Assembly: GCF_026745355.1 (NCBI RefSeq)
Contig: NC_079202.1
Location: forward strand, 6,972,129 to 7,036,128
Direction of reading: 5' to 3'
Origin: Beta vulgaris subsp. vulgaris
Lineage: Eukaryota > Streptophyta > Magnoliopsida > Caryophyllales > Amaranthaceae
Length of the DNA stretch: 64,000 nucleotides
Positions 1 through 11,791 of this stretch are shown here, piece by piece. How positions within the stretch are numbered: the stretch's first letter is position 1; each line of letters begins with the position of its first letter. Made by a program: the position numbers and the translations under genes. The notes under the pieces are model-generated. The model was given only the letters and a program-made list of their open reading frames with translations, was not told the origin of the DNA and searched no databases.

Positions 1-1283
1 GCGGAAAGGGCCGGGTTGCTTAAGATGTACTTCACATGGGGTAACCACGTTATGGGAACCGGAATCTTCTTCTTCCCTTTTAAAGCTGGTATCGAAGTTC
101 CAGCAAAAAAGTCGTAAGCCTCCCTTTCCCGGCCACTCATCCCTCTGTCTGGAATATGCTCCATCCGGGACCGGGGCTTGGTCCACTGTCTGTGAAGGGG
201 GAAGTCGGCGGGTACCCTAACCCAGAAAAATCGTTCTCTCCAGTTCTTTAGGGACGTAAGCTTGGGGTATACCGTCAGCTTACCGCCTTCGGTGTATAAG
301 GACATCCAACCACCCCAGCCCTCGGAGGTTTCGACCCGGGATCTCTTTCGCTTACCCTTACCCTTGGCCGAGCCGTCCTCTTTGATCCAATGGAGTTTGC
401 GGAATAAGTTCAACGTCTCTGGAAACCCCTTGTAACGGACCACCCAAGCATATGCAATCAGGTTCTGCCACCCTAACGGTGTCAGCTTGGCCAAACATAT
501 ATTCCAGGCCTTAAAAATCTTAACAATGAATGGATCTAGGGGAAAGCGCAGGCCAAAATCCATCATGTAGGCATAAATAGCTATGTGCCCATGAGGGAAA
601 TCAATGATCTTGTCTCCCTCGACCGGTAGCACCAGATGGTATTCTTCGGGAAAGGCAAAATATTCCGGCCCCTTAACCAGAAAGTTATGCTCTAAACATA
701 TTTTGGCCCAACTAGCGTCAACTGGCACAAAACCCGCGCTACCGGGATCGTTTGGGGGAATGTACCATTCAGCAAGGGTTTCCTCGTCGAAATTGGCTGG
801 TATCTCCTCATCATCGGCCTCCAAGGTAACGGACTCCTCGTCCGAGTCCATGGACCGGCAAACGCTCTCAACATGCTCCGAGTCTACAGACGACACTATT
901 TCCTCTATGGGCCCGCGCCTAGTCGAAGGTTCACCCTGCTCTACCGGCCAAGAGGAGGAAGGATAGCTAGGAGGAAACAACTCGGGAGAGCGCTCCGCCA
1001 GGCCCATCATGGTTCCATACTGTCCATAGACCGGTACCCCAAGGGCCCGGCCAAGACCAACTACAGAGCTCAAAGGGGAGATTCTTAATGCCGGCTCGGC
1101 ATCAGCCCTACCAGAAGTACTACTGTCATGATGAGCTTTGGTTCTGAGTTTTCTGGCAGAGTCTACTACCGGTGAATCACTAAGTTCTATGGAACTAGAA
1201 GAAGTGCTATCAGGATTAACGTCACTTTCTGACATAGCGGACGGACTTTTAGATATGTTTTGAGAGTCTGAGTCTGAAGACAT
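1..1283 (-). CDS. Antisense accessory ORF of a Tat-type LTR retrotransposon (partial, runs off window)
   Basis: The minus strand is open without a stop from an ATG at 1283 to the window edge, about 427 codons. The N-terminal 150 residues are Ser/Asp/Glu-rich. They are followed by a globular region with the pattern 'FPHGHIAIYAYMMDFGLRFPL', then a Trp-rich part ('KLTPLGWQNLIAYAWV', 'LTSLKNWRERFFWV'). This resembles the plant 'putative gypsy type transposon' domain (PF04195 type), not gag or pol. A comparable but broken ORF lies at 45384-47351. A polypurine tract and a probable 3' LTR follow at 1786-2465, so the ORF is antisense to an element whose gag-pol lies outside the window to the left. 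The function of such ORFs is unknown. It is unusually intact for this window. Confidence 0.75.
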   Translation of the reverse strand, partial: MSSDSDSQNISKSPSAMSESDVNPDSTSSSSIELSDSPVVDSARKLRTKAHHDSSTSGRADAEPALRISPLSSVVGLGRALGVPVYGQYGTMMGLAERSPELFPPSYPSSSWPVEQGEPSTRRGPIEEIVSSVDSEHVESVCRSMDSDEESVTLEADDEEIPANFDEETLAEWYIPPNDPGSAGFVPVDASWAKICLEHNFLVKGPEYFAFPEEYHLVLPVEGDKIIDFPHGHIAIYAYMMDFGLRFPLDPFIVKIFKAWNICLAKLTPLGWQNLIAYAWVVRYKGFPETLNLFRKLHWIKEDGSAKGKGKRKRSRVETSEGWGGWMSLYTEGGKLTVYPKLTSLKNWRERFFWVRVPADFPLHRQWTKPRSRMEHIPDRGMSGREREAYDFFAGTSIPALKGKKKIPVPITWLPHVKYILSNPALS

Positions 1284-1797
1284 TATAAATAAGACGGTAT
1301 GAAAGACGAAGGAAAGTTCTGGGGAAATTACCTAGAATGAAGAGTATGGAGGAAGAATGAGCCGGTATCCGAGAAATACGCAAAGCCGGAAGGAAGGAAT
1401 CTGATCAAACCGTCAAAATGCAAAGAAGGAGTTTAGAGAGAGAAAGTTCGTTATGAATGGCAGAGCAGATGCGCGATTATGAAAAGTGAGAAATGAATCT
1501 TACTCAAGGCGTATTTATAGAAGAAGTCACAGCTGGGATTAGGCGACTCTTCGTCTTCCCGTCCTGATCATGCCACGTGTATGTTGGAGTGGCACCCAAC
1601 TGTGATGCAACTTCTCTTAATGAGCTCCGGCAATAGGCGTGATTATCAAGGCAACATTCGAAATTCCCTAGCAACGTTTGAAATTCCCTGGCCAACGTTT
1701 CGTCTCTTACATCATTTCAAGTCAGCTTCACCCATGTCGGTTTGCAACCTATCAAGCAGGATACGTCTACGCTAGACATATCGGCTTGGGGGCTAGT

Positions 1798-2465
1798 TGT
1801 ATGGGGGCTGACTAAGTAACATATCGGTCTAACTAGACCGATAGTCGTTGTTACTACTACACAGGCTTACCACCTGAACTGTTGACTTTGTCATACCGGT
1901 TCTAGAATGATGCTTAGCCGGTATCTAATTCCGATCCCTCTGTCAAGGGCTTGGGCTAGATCCAGTCTCATTCACCAGCGCCTACGGGCCTGAAGATAGA
2001 TTTTATATACAAGATAAGAATACATCCTAAAGGAATATACATGAAATATTCCCCGTAAATACAGGGCCCAACCTGTATACGGGCCTATCCGGGTTCCCTA
2101 TAAATACCCCGTTGATCTGAATCATAAGGTATGTTCACGAATCCCAAGAATCTATACTTGAGACCTACCGGTTTTCCCATAACTGAGTTAGGCATCAGAG
2201 GGGCGTTCCTCGGATCAACCCCCGAGGCCAGTTTACGTGTTCTTCCTTGCAGGAACTGGAGCCGGCTTGATTGACTAGAGGCATCCCGGTTCGTACCCTA
2301 AAAACTTGTCCCATACCGGAACAAAGATAAATAAATGTATTACAAACACGACAAAAATAAATATTCATACTCCAACTCAAATAAAATAAAAATATTCGAA
2401 ACATAATTAACTTATTAAATATAATGAGCTTTTAAATAAACGCTTTAAAAAATAGGGCTATTACA
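1798..2465 (+). repeat. Probable 3' LTR of the element at the left edge
   Basis: The segment begins TGTATGG and ends TATTACA (TG...CA). It is preceded by a polypurine tract (CTTGGGGGCTAGT, about 1785-1797). The polypurine tract of element B has the same TTGGGGGC core directly before its 3' LTR. The length of 668 bp is close to the 637/640-bp LTRs of element B, and a TATA-like CCTATAAATACC lies near 2098. The partner LTR and the left target duplication are outside the window, so the borders rest on motif and context only. Confidence 0.6.
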
Positions 2466-2501
2466 TGGGTGCTAAGTCCTAGTCTCCTAAGTCCTCGATC
2501 T

Positions 2502-2583
2502 TGGTTGCAGAATTTTGGGGTATGCGTGAAGGTATTAAGGCAGCTTTGTCTTTAGGTTTGAAGAATATTTATATTGAAGGTAT
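2502..2583 (+). pseudogene. LINE RNase H-domain fragment
   Basis: One frame reads LVAEFWGMREGIKAALSLGL, followed by KNIYIEG. This matches the helix and strand of the RNase H-like domain (RVT_3) found at the 3' end of plant L1-type LINEs, where an Asp normally follows 'IxxE'. Only about 27 codons are visible before a hAT-like element at 2596. It is a fossil fragment. Confidence 0.6.
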
Positions 2584-2595
2584 ATTTTCATGTTG

Positions 2596-3470
2596 CAGGC
2601 CCATCCCTGAGCGTGGGCAGGAGGGGCGGCCGCCCAGGGCCTAGGGAGAGAATGCCCAAGCCGTGTTTTTGCAATCTACAAGTTAAGATAAATAACTCTG
2701 CATTACATTATATTTATCTTATATGATATTAGCTCCTTGGTTGGCGTCAGTTATTGAGCCTTTACATTTCACCCATCCCGTGTTCGAAACCCAAGTGCAA
2801 TTTTTTTGCCTTTCACTTTCTTTTTTTTCTTTTTGCTTTTGTTTTCCGTTTTTTTTTTGTCTTTCTGCTCTCTAATTTTTCTTTTTGGCTTTCTTTCATT
2901 TTCAATGATTTTAAAGATTCAATTTTTTTTTCCTTTTTTATTTTGCTTTATTTCTAATAATTTTAGATAACTATTTAATCTTTAGTAACTGGTTTTTTTC
3001 CTTCTCATATAGAGTAATTATGCTTTTGCTATTTCACACTCTCTTCAATTTTATATGATTGTTCAATTTTTATGTTTACATTGTTTGTTTGCTCTAGTTC
3101 AACTATAAGATTACTAATATATAAGAACAAATGTTAATTGAAATGTTATTAAAATTATCTCAATGTATATTACATTCAAAATGTTCTATTTTATAAAAAT
3201 TGTACGAATCAATAAAGTAGGATAGTCAATATATATTAGATGTTAATAAAATCGCAAATGTCAAGGTGGAACTGTTATAAAATGGGTACCTTATTTAAAA
3301 AAATGTAAGCTAAAATGAATCCATATTTTACGAGTTACCAAACCCATATTCAACCGAACTTTGCTCGTTAATATGTTTCAATCAATATAGGTCATGAATC
3401 GTAGTTGACATGAAAAGGGCCCATTTTTCTTAATTTGCCCAGGGCTTCCAAAATATCAGGAATGGGCCTG
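2596..3470. mobile_element. Non-autonomous hAT-like DNA transposon, 875 bp
   Basis: The ends are inverted: CAGGCCCATCCCTGA on the left and its near-complement on the right (CAGGCCCATTCCTGA when read inward), with GCCCAGGGC motifs just inside both. A direct repeat CATGTTG flanks it at 2589-2595 and 3471-3477. Seven bases match, one short of the usual 8-bp hAT duplication. There is no transposase; the open frame near 2754-2957 is T-rich and not convincing. A possible pol III B-box (GTTCGAAACCC) near 2782-2792 may mark a SINE scrap inside. Confidence 0.65.
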
Positions 3471-3700
3471 CATGTTGATCACCGGAATAATTGACTTTAG
3501 TAAAGGAAAGGAAAATTCTAGAGAGACATTCATTCATTACTGAGTAGTGACTAGTCCTTGCTCTTTACTATGCAGCCCCGTGGTAGTTGGACAATGAAGC
3601 CATATATACCTTGTATGCCATTTGCCACTTTATGAGTTTATTCATAGTCTTCAATCTGTATCCTCCCATTTTTCCCAACAAAGTGCACTAACAAAGTAGA

Positions 3701-3708
3701 GACGTCAT
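3701..3708 (+). promoter_or_regulatory. TGACG-type (as-1-like) motif near the GSTL start
   Basis: The palindromic GACGTCAT lies 22 bp upstream of the GSTL ATG. TGACG cores are bound by TGA-class bZIP factors and occur in promoters of many stress-induced GST genes. A single core this close to the ATG is only suggestive. Confidence 0.25.
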
Positions 3709-3729
3709 CCCTGTCGTAAGCTTTTTTCC

Positions 3730-6700
3730 ATGGCTGAACTGTAAGAAAATTCTTTCCTAGATTACATGTACTATTTCCAAATTTCCTTGTAGTTTTCATT
3801 TATTTTCTAGTAATAGTTCTATATGATTGATGATCCCTGATGATAATGGTTTTTTCAGAGACAATCGTGAGGTTCTTCCGTCGATTTTTGATTCAACTTC
3901 TACTCAACCACCTCTTTTCGACGGAACTACTAGGTGTTTCTCTTTCTCCATTTCTTTCTAAACATTTGTTTCTAGTTTTGGAATTGTTTATCTATAAAAG
4001 TTGGAGTAGCCTTTAATAGTTTATTTTAGATAGTTATTTAAAGTGAGAATAAAATATTGATCGAGAGAGAAAGACACTTAGAGTCTGTTTTCCCCAACTT
4101 ATTTTCAATTCAGTTCAATTCAATTTAATTCAGTTCAGTTCAATTTAGCTCTCGACAGTACTTTTACTCTCATATATCACTATTCACTTCAGTTCAGTTG
4201 TTTTATGCCAAAGATAACATGCCCTTAGTGGAGTCGCCCACATCACATAACATGAGATACTCGTATATGACTATATGATAGATGGAAAGTTAAGTTTAGG
4301 GGGAAGGTCTGAAATATGAAAAAACAAGTGTTTCCATAACTCTACCACTCGATCAATTATGTTCCATGTGAACTAATTTTCCTTTGTTGAAGTAAGGGTA
4401 TGATTTGAGATTTCGTAAGGATCGAATGAGTGATTTTGCTTGTCATATAAGTTAAATTTATAAGTTGAGATAAGTTCGAATTAGTTGAAGACAAAGCTAA
4501 TACGTTCCACTAAAGTAAGTTTAAGGATGATAAATTCATAATATAAGTTAAAACAAGTGAAGAAGATTAGCACCCTTTAATGGCGAACTATGTTACATGA
4601 GTTTTGTGGGCAAAATCTCGATTCACTGGTGTAATTCTATCAGGCTGAAATTTTTTGAGCTTGAATTTATCCTTCATTGCCTGATCTATGTTCTTGACAC
4701 CTTACCTGATCAAAGATGTTTATAGGTGAGATGGTGAGCATGAGGAAAAAAAAAGTTGGAAGAAAAGAAAAGATGGGAGGGAGTATATCAATATCATGGA
4801 AGAATTTTTGAAGTCAAAATCTGGAAATATATAATTACATTATAAATCAATGTGTTTTTTGAGAAAAGTAGTGGTCAAATTTATTAAACTTTGACCTCGA
4901 AGGTAAAAATAATAAAAATGAGGTTATGAGAAATGCTTATATGAGACTATGACGACCCGTTTGTAGTTGGTCATTAATGGTGGTAATGAAATAAAATGAA
5001 TTTCTAGATAAATTTGTGAAGGAAATCATTGTTTATTCCCATGTAATGATAATTTATCCTAAAGTCTATTTTTCTTCTTAAAATTTTCATTCTCGTTCAA
5101 TATCACCTTGTATATCGTAATGAAAACCTCTTGGAGAAAATAACACAAGTGTAGGGGTGAGATTGCTTCCCCATGGAGAAAAAAAGACAAACTTGGGGAT
5201 CGAAATTGCCTCCCCATGGAGATTTTAAGAGTGCTTGCTTCCCTTGTAACATTACACTTATAATTCATTTTCATCACCACCATTAATTTACGACTACCAA
5301 AGGGCTGTGAGAGTATTGAGCTTTAGTCTTTGAACTTGGTCCCTTCTAAACTCTAAAGTTCAAATTTCCTTACTTATCATACAAGTTGGCATTGAATCAG
5401 AGGCCGGATGCTGGTTTGTGATTATACACATGTAATCATCAGAGCAATATGTTGTTTAATTTATGCACATAATGCTCCTAAAAGTTAATGATTAAAGAAC
5501 CTCCCTGATTTTGCTCCCAATTTATTAATGAGAATAAAATCATATAATCTATGTTACATACTTCAATTTTTCAGGTTGTACACTGCCTTTACATGCCCTT
5601 ATGCGCAGCGTGCCTGGATTGCACGAAATTACAAGGTCTGTTTGCCACCTTCTATATTATTAATTTAAGGTCTAATTTAAGCTTTCTTTAGCAGCCTGCT
5701 CTTTTGGAACTGCTTTTAGTTGATTCACTTATTCTGGGAATTAGATGGAGCACTCTATTAACAATTCTTATGAAACTTTGCAGGGGTTACAGAATAAAAT
5801 CCAATTAGTCCCCATTAGTTTAGATGATAAGCCAACTTGGTACAAGGAAGTTTACCCACCTGCTAAGGTATGCTATTTCGCCTACCAAAAGTCTATCTGA
5901 TGGATTGCGTTATAAAACTTGCTCAATATTATTGTTATGCTTTCTTATTGCTTATTGAAGTGCTTAATAATTTCTGAATCTTTCTAATTTTTGAGCTCAT
6001 TCACTCTTTATGCTTTTGGTTTTAACTTAGTACATAATATGCTGTCTTCCTATTTTTAACAAAAGGCGTTAGTATGAGGGAGAAAATGCTAGTACTTTGT
6101 ATGGAACAAATTGAGATGATTAACTATTCATATATTCTTTTCTGGGTAAAAGGAGTGCAATGTTTGGGAAAAAGTTCAAAGTCTCACAATCGCACACCTG
6201 CTTGCTGCAACATATGCATTTGTTATGTGTATCTTTGCCTTTTGGGAAGGTGGCAACCTATGTTACACATATTCGGGTACTTATGTTGTATACTAGTGCA
6301 TGTCCAAGTATTTGACTCAGCTCTTTTATGTAATATTTTCTGTGGCTTTCGTCCAAATGAAGTGTCGGGAGTGTCCATACGCATCGAATGTTGAGGATCG
6401 GACATGAGTACATGAGATAGAATGAAGAGTAGATATAACATAAGTGGCGACAATCATTATATGCATGTGATATTCTTTGTTATGATCTATACATTTTTAT
6501 ATAGGTGCCTGCTCTGGAGCACAACAATAAAGTCACAGGAGAGAGCCTGGACCTGCTGAAGTATTTAGATGAGAACTTTGAAGGACCAAGACTTTTCCCT
6601 GATGTAAGTGAGCCACTCTGCACAAGATGGCTTGTCAAAATTTGTGTTCTATCTCATATATATATGTTTATTTTTTGCGTAAAAAATGTAGGATCCTGCG

Positions 6701-7515
6701 AAGAATGAATTTACAGAACAGATGTTAGCCTATGCTGGCACATTTGGTGGAGCTGTTCTATCTCATCTTAAAGGGGCTCCTGACACTGAAATGAGTATGG
6801 ATTGAAGACTTCTTGTTTGTCTAAGCTTTAATATCTTTACCAAATGCGAAGAAATTAATTATCCTTTTTTTTGTGTTATTGTTACCTTCGTAGTTGCTGC
6901 ATTTGACCAAATAGAAGATGCTCTTTCTAAATTTGGTGATGGACCTTTCTTCTTAGGCCAATTCAGTGCGGTAAGCTGGAGTAATCACAATTCTAAGTAC
7001 TTGAACATGCATTTTGCACTAGTTTTTAGAGGATGGAAAATAGTATCAACAGAATGATTGAGTCATCGAGTGCAATGTTTGAAAGTAAAAGATAGTACTC
7101 CCCCTACTTTTTCTTTTGTTCTTCCATAATTGCTTTCACGGTCTCCCGTATACACATCTTAGCATTTAAGAAGTCGATTGGTATTTTGATTCAGGTGGAT
7201 ATTGCCTTCATTCCCTTTGTAGAAAGATTCCAGCCGCTGTTGCTAGAGTTGAAGAACTATGATATTACATCTGGGAGGCCCAAATTAGCTGCATGGATTG
7301 AGGTAATGTTCATTGTTACACTTCATGCTAAAAGAGATAGCAAGCAAACACAAGTTGAATAGGCTTCTGGGTGCGGTATATTGTCTTTAGTGATGTTGCT
7401 AAAGCATGCTAATGTCTTTCAGGAACTGAACAAAATGGAGGCCTATAAACAAACCAAATGGGATATCAATGAGCTCACTTCAGCCTTCAAGAAGCGTGTT
7501 CTGGTAAGCCATTGA
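3730..7515 (+). CDS. GSTL: Glutathione S-transferase, lambda class (GSTL)
   Basis: Nine exons join in frame into 236 residues: 3730-3740, 3859-3933, 5575-5635, 5784-5867, 6505-6603, 6692-6794, 6894-6970, 7195-7302 and 7423-7515. All introns are GT/AG. The N-terminal thioredoxin fold carries TCPYAQR with Cys36 at the active site. Lambda GSTs use this Cys for glutathione-dependent thiol transfer and reduction (for example deglutathionylation of flavonols) rather than classical conjugation. VPALEHNNKVTGESLDL is the cis-Pro/GSH-binding segment, followed by the all-helical C-domain (DGPFFLGQFSAVDIAF). There is no transit peptide, so it is probably cytosolic. The length is normal for the family. 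The last exon could be spliced further at CTG|GTAAGC, but the family normally ends here. Intron 2 holds a Tourist MITE. Confidence 0.93.
4081..4224. mobile_element. Tourist-like (PIF/Harbinger) MITE in GSTL intron 2
   Basis: The 144-bp element has imperfect inverted ends (GAGTCTGTTTTCCCC / GGGCATGTTATC read inward) and TTA target duplications at 4078-4080 and 4225-4227. The interior is TTCAGTTCAATTCAG repeats. The same family appears at 33499 and 63903. Confidence 0.7.
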
Positions 7516-8077
7516 CATGTACTAAAGGCCAAACTAATCGATATCACTATTAGCTTCTGCCTTGATCTGATGAGATGTCCTCCAAACAAGGTTTGAAAAT
7601 GCGTTTTTGGTCACAGTCGCGGTTTTGCAGGAATGGAAGAGATATGTTTATCACCAACCGCATCATGATTGTCACAAAATAATTTCTCTTCTTTATCACT
7701 ATTCCTATCTTAGGTGTAAAAAGCCTGATAAAGTAACCAAAACAAAAAAAAGAGAAAAAAGGGGAAAGAGGAAATGTAGAGGTGCTACTGCCTACTAGGT
7801 GAAGGCCCTCACTTTTTTTTTTTCTTTTGGTGAAGGCCCTCACTTCAAGTAAATAAAAGCTTACCCACTACACAAGTTCAAAATAAAGATAATAATTGGT
7901 ATACTAATTAAAATCTGCATAACTTGCATATTTGATTATATGCATCAACAGAGCATGCACTGCTAGTACCCACAAGAGAAAACCTTAGGATTATTAAGAA
8001 TACAATATAGCATATGACCTCATTACATCAACCCAAAGATAAATAACATACCCCTACTATATTGAACTTGGAGCCAA
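7516..8077. other. Convergent intergenic spacer between GSTL and DRP4
   Basis: This contains the 3' ends of two convergent genes. There are T-rich tracts and a short direct repeat of TGAAGGCCCTCACTT (about 7799-7846), with an AATAAA-like signal near 7852. No further gene is visible. Confidence 0.5.
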
Positions 8078-10114
8078 TTAGCTTGTGGTAACAGCAATTT
8101 GGTCCATAATAGTAGCCACCACATCTTTAGACTCTTTGAGCTTCTCAACACTCCTCCTCAGCTTCTGTCGCTTTCCAGCGACAGCCGGTGACTCCTCCAG
8201 CAGCCGCTCGATGCCGCCACCCTTAGCAGGACCACCCATCAACTCAGTAATAACCTCGCTTTCCATCTCTTTATCCACCAGATTATGAATGCTCCTTAAC
8301 AAATGCAGTGCCATAAAATCAATTAATCTCCTCAGAACAATCTTCCAATAAGCTGTCACCCTCATCTTCATTTCAAACGCTGGCTGCAAAGTCTCTCCAA
8401 ATTTTCTCAAATGCGAAACTGCGACAGTCCCTATGCCTTCAATTTCCATATAACTCTTTTTTGAATTATTCACGGTTTCAGTAAATTCCGCTAAATTTCC
8501 CATTAACTTGTTACACACAACCATATATTCAGGATTACAAGTATAATCAGCAATCTTCTCCATTTCTATCATCTCTTTGACTCTGCTCATTGTTTGCTCT
8601 TTCATTTTCATAATTAAATTCTGAGCAGCTCTCCTAGTCGAGAATTGTAACTGAGGGTAGTTCTCAGAGTACAGTCCTAAAACAGAGAGCACAATCTTCT
8701 CAACATAATCCCAAACTTTGCAACCAAATTCTTCTGGCAGTGCAGATATCTGGTTGATCTTCTTCTGCAGTACATTGAGGAAAGCCTCTCGAGGGACAAA
8801 ATTAGAAAGCCGGATCCCTTTTGCCTCTTCAAGAACTTGTATTTCTTCTTTTAGAAAATCTTCATCTACTTGTTCAATATCAGTATAAGAGTGTTTCATA
8901 AGTTGATTGGAAAACTCATTCAGGAATTCTGCCAGACGAGCGGTGCAGTGCATTTCGTTGTCATCAGGGTACTCCTCATACTCTCCTCTCACAAGTATTT
9001 TCCTTAAAGACTCCTTAGATGATCCCAATATCCTCATGAATGCGGTCATGGCTTCCGCGGGAGAGGAAAGAGAGTTTGGGAGCTTATTTAACTCTGCAAT
9101 GCTCGAGTTGAGTTTATCATTAATCTGCTTAACGATTCCGGGCAAGCATTTTGCGATGCTAGCAGCCTGAATTCTTGTGAGTTTCTCAGCCAGAAGAGGA
9201 ACCCCCACCATTGATTTATCAATTCTTGATAGCAATGGATGGGATTCAAACAGGGCAGCTTCCTCTGCTCTAGCTCCCACATAAGTCTCATCACCAATCC
9301 TATTTCTCACACATACATAACCCAACCCGATTCTCACATCATCAGCTGTTACTTTCTCAAGTAGTCCTTCAGGGGCTCTATCAGATTTCGTAACAACTGC
9401 CAACGTCCTCTCTCCTGATATGTCCACCTTCTGCGACATCCGAATGGACTCGCAGGTGGTGAAATCAACCGTGGCAGAGAGCACATTGAGAATGATGCTC
9501 TCCGCTGGAGTAATATACTCTAGTATAATATCATGAATCTGCTCATATATATTATCTGGTTGCCCGTGAACAGGCACCCGGGTAATACCAGGGAGATCAA
9601 CCATAGTAAGGTCGGGCACACCGTTCTTCTTAACTACAAGAGTCAATGGGGTGTGGGAGATTCCCTTTCCAGACCCAGCGATCTCCCCCGTGGCAGACTC
9701 AATGGATTCTGCCACATGAGCTTCGTCTGTCTCTACAGACTTGTTAAGGTATTCAAGACACAGGATTGGGGTGGGAGTGGGATGGTGCTGAAGGCGCATT
9801 ATTAAAGGTACCCTAGTGCAGATTCCTTGACCTCGTGGAAGGTTAATGCCAGCAAGTGACTCGAGTACGCTTGACTTGCCTGAGGATTGATCACCAACGA
9901 CGACGATGGTGGGCAGTTGGATGCCTTCCTTCATGATTTTAAGGTGGCGGAGTTGGTCAACGGCATCAAGGAGTGGCCTTATTTGGTGGTTATAGGAGGA
10001 GATAAGGGGTGGTAGGTTCATGCTTTGGAGGGGCTGCGCCTGCTCATCACACTGGACTATTGCTACTGTGCTGGGTTTTTCCATTTTTTCTTTTCTACAA
10101 AACTCACTGCGCAA
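8078..10114 (-). CDS. DRP4C: Dynamin-related protein 4-type GTPase (DRP4C-like)
   Basis: A single uninterrupted ORF of 678 residues. GTPase motifs are complete: G1 GDQSSGKS (74-81), G3 DLPG (173-176) and G4 TKSD (242-245). The dynamin signature LPRGQGICTR follows G1. A middle/stalk region and a C-terminal GTPase effector domain (about 570-670) follow. There is no PH or Pro-rich domain, as expected for the plant DRP4 group, which is related to animal Mx proteins. DRP4 genes are often intronless. A likely alternative start is Met11 (10084), because the first ten residues look non-conserved. The symbol is by family resemblance; 4A/4C cannot be separated here. The role is poorly known (membrane remodelling, possibly defence). 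A TATA-rich stretch (about 10157-10175) lies just upstream. Confidence 0.9.
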   Translation of the reverse strand: MRSEFCRKEKMEKPSTVAIVQCDEQAQPLQSMNLPPLISSYNHQIRPLLDAVDQLRHLKIMKEGIQLPTIVVVGDQSSGKSSVLESLAGINLPRGQGICTRVPLIMRLQHHPTPTPILCLEYLNKSVETDEAHVAESIESATGEIAGSGKGISHTPLTLVVKKNGVPDLTMVDLPGITRVPVHGQPDNIYEQIHDIILEYITPAESIILNVLSATVDFTTCESIRMSQKVDISGERTLAVVTKSDRAPEGLLEKVTADDVRIGLGYVCVRNRIGDETYVGARAEEAALFESHPLLSRIDKSMVGVPLLAEKLTRIQAASIAKCLPGIVKQINDKLNSSIAELNKLPNSLSSPAEAMTAFMRILGSSKESLRKILVRGEYEEYPDDNEMHCTARLAEFLNEFSNQLMKHSYTDIEQVDEDFLKEEIQVLEEAKGIRLSNFVPREAFLNVLQKKINQISALPEEFGCKVWDYVEKIVLSVLGLYSENYPQLQFSTRRAAQNLIMKMKEQTMSRVKEMIEMEKIADYTCNPEYMVVCNKLMGNLAEFTETVNNSKKSYMEIEGIGTVAVSHLRKFGETLQPAFEMKMRVTAYWKIVLRRLIDFMALHLLRSIHNLVDKEMESEVITELMGGPAKGGGIERLLEESPAVAGKRQKLRRSVEKLKESKDVVATIMDQIAVTTS

Positions 10115-10206
10115 TGAAAATGTGTAGAATTGTTAGGCATATTCTCATTATCACAGTATATATATATAATATCATATACAACCCTAATCTAAGTAGGAAA
10201 CTATGA

Positions 10207-11790
10207 TAATATCTATCTTTACAAGATTACACAAATAATATTTATCTTTACAGAATATCAAGAGAATAATTCCATATTCTCTATCAAAATGTATTATAGG
10301 AGGGAAATTAAGGCTTTAAAATTATAATTGTGGAGGATTTCTGTTAGTGCAAGCACGCTTAAATAGTAAATACTAATATATAGAGCTTTATTTTGTGCAG
10401 GGAAAGTGAAAGGCAGAGCCAGAAAGGTTGAGGAAACTACAGATATCAGATATAATAAGAGAAAACCCTCAAAAAAGAAAGGAATTTGCTTAATGTTTGA
10501 GTTACTGTTCGTTGTTAAAGACTTGCTTTTTCTCCCTTAAAAAAAAAAGACTTGCTTTTTCCTTTGTTGGTGTACTTAAAGACTTGCTTGTTGACACCAA
10601 GTCAGCTAGATATCAACTACAGTAAATAAGTGATAGTGTAATACTTTGGTACTTTTGCATCCACTAGTAAGTTTTCGTTTCTTTGTTTTTGCTCTTTTCT
10701 TTTTCCTCCTTTTGGCAGTAGCTTACTCACGAAGTTGGCTAAAGCAACTGAGTTGGTTTAAATAAAATCTCATTTCATCCGTTAGTTATTGTTCAAGATG
10801 AGGATCGTAAATAATTAGTCATTTAATTTAGGGATGTGTATGGGTAACTCTTTGAGTTACACGTATCTATAGATAGCCTGTTTCAATCATCATTTAGAGT
10901 AACCCTTTTGAGAATATTTAACATTTCATTGAGTTAGTGATTTAAACAAGTTTTTATAAGCATCACTGTTCCTAAATTTGTTGTTAGTTTCTTTTAGAGT
11001 TAATTCGAGAAATTTGTAGTTGATTTGGGGTTGGGATTTTGAGTGAAATTTTGCGTTTGAGTAAGCTTTGAGTGAAGCTTGAAAGAGGACTTTGAGTTGT
11101 ATGGATTGTTATTCCTAGCGGAATGAGAGAAAGGGAGAGAAAGAAAAAGAACATGAAGCTCGAAATAGGTTGTACTTAGAGGTTGTCGTTTTTGTGTTTT
11201 CAATTTGCACTGTCATGTCTATTTTTCCCCATTCAAAAACAATACAATGCCCTCCACAAAACCTAATACAATCACATTTAATTTTCCAATAAAAATCCTA
11301 ATAAAGCAAATCATCAATAATTGGTCCATGCATATCATAAAGCAAAAACATTTCATATTTAATATTCTAATAACTTATTTCCAATAAATGATCAAAATAC
11401 ATGTAATTTTACCAATAAAAATCCTAATAAAATGCTATCAGAATTATACGTTATATGAGAGATTATTGGCAAACATGTAATGGCAAATTATCCCAATAGA
11501 GTCCGTATTTGATGTTATTAACAACTTTACTATTACGAAAAATAATACCTATCAAAATGGTATCATAAATACACGTTAATTGAGTGATTGTTGCCTAACG
11601 TGAAGAAATCTTAAATCATGGTCATTATTTTGTATGCCTATATTCAATATTCTTGCCAAACTAAAATAATATTCTCTCATGAATCATATGTGTCACATGT
11701 AAAATTGGTCTCACAAATTCACTATAATGTAATCGCCGAAATATTTTATTCCCCCCTAATCAATAAAATTCACAATGAATTATAATCTTT
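10207..11790. other. AT-rich intergenic region, nothing coding
   Basis: No coding feature could be supported. There are short local repeats of AAGACTTGCTTTTT (about 10517-10590) and T/A-rich sequence. Short open frames near 11000-11390 are compositionally unconvincing. Confidence 0.4.
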
Positions 11791-11791
11791 A

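Noticed and set aside
2754..2957. 67-codon Phe-rich frame
   Set aside because: It lies on T-homopolymer-rich sequence inside the 2596-3470 element.
6074..6453. Open frames of 106 and 76 codons
   Set aside because: They fall in GSTL intron 4 (5868-6504) and have no recognisable domain.
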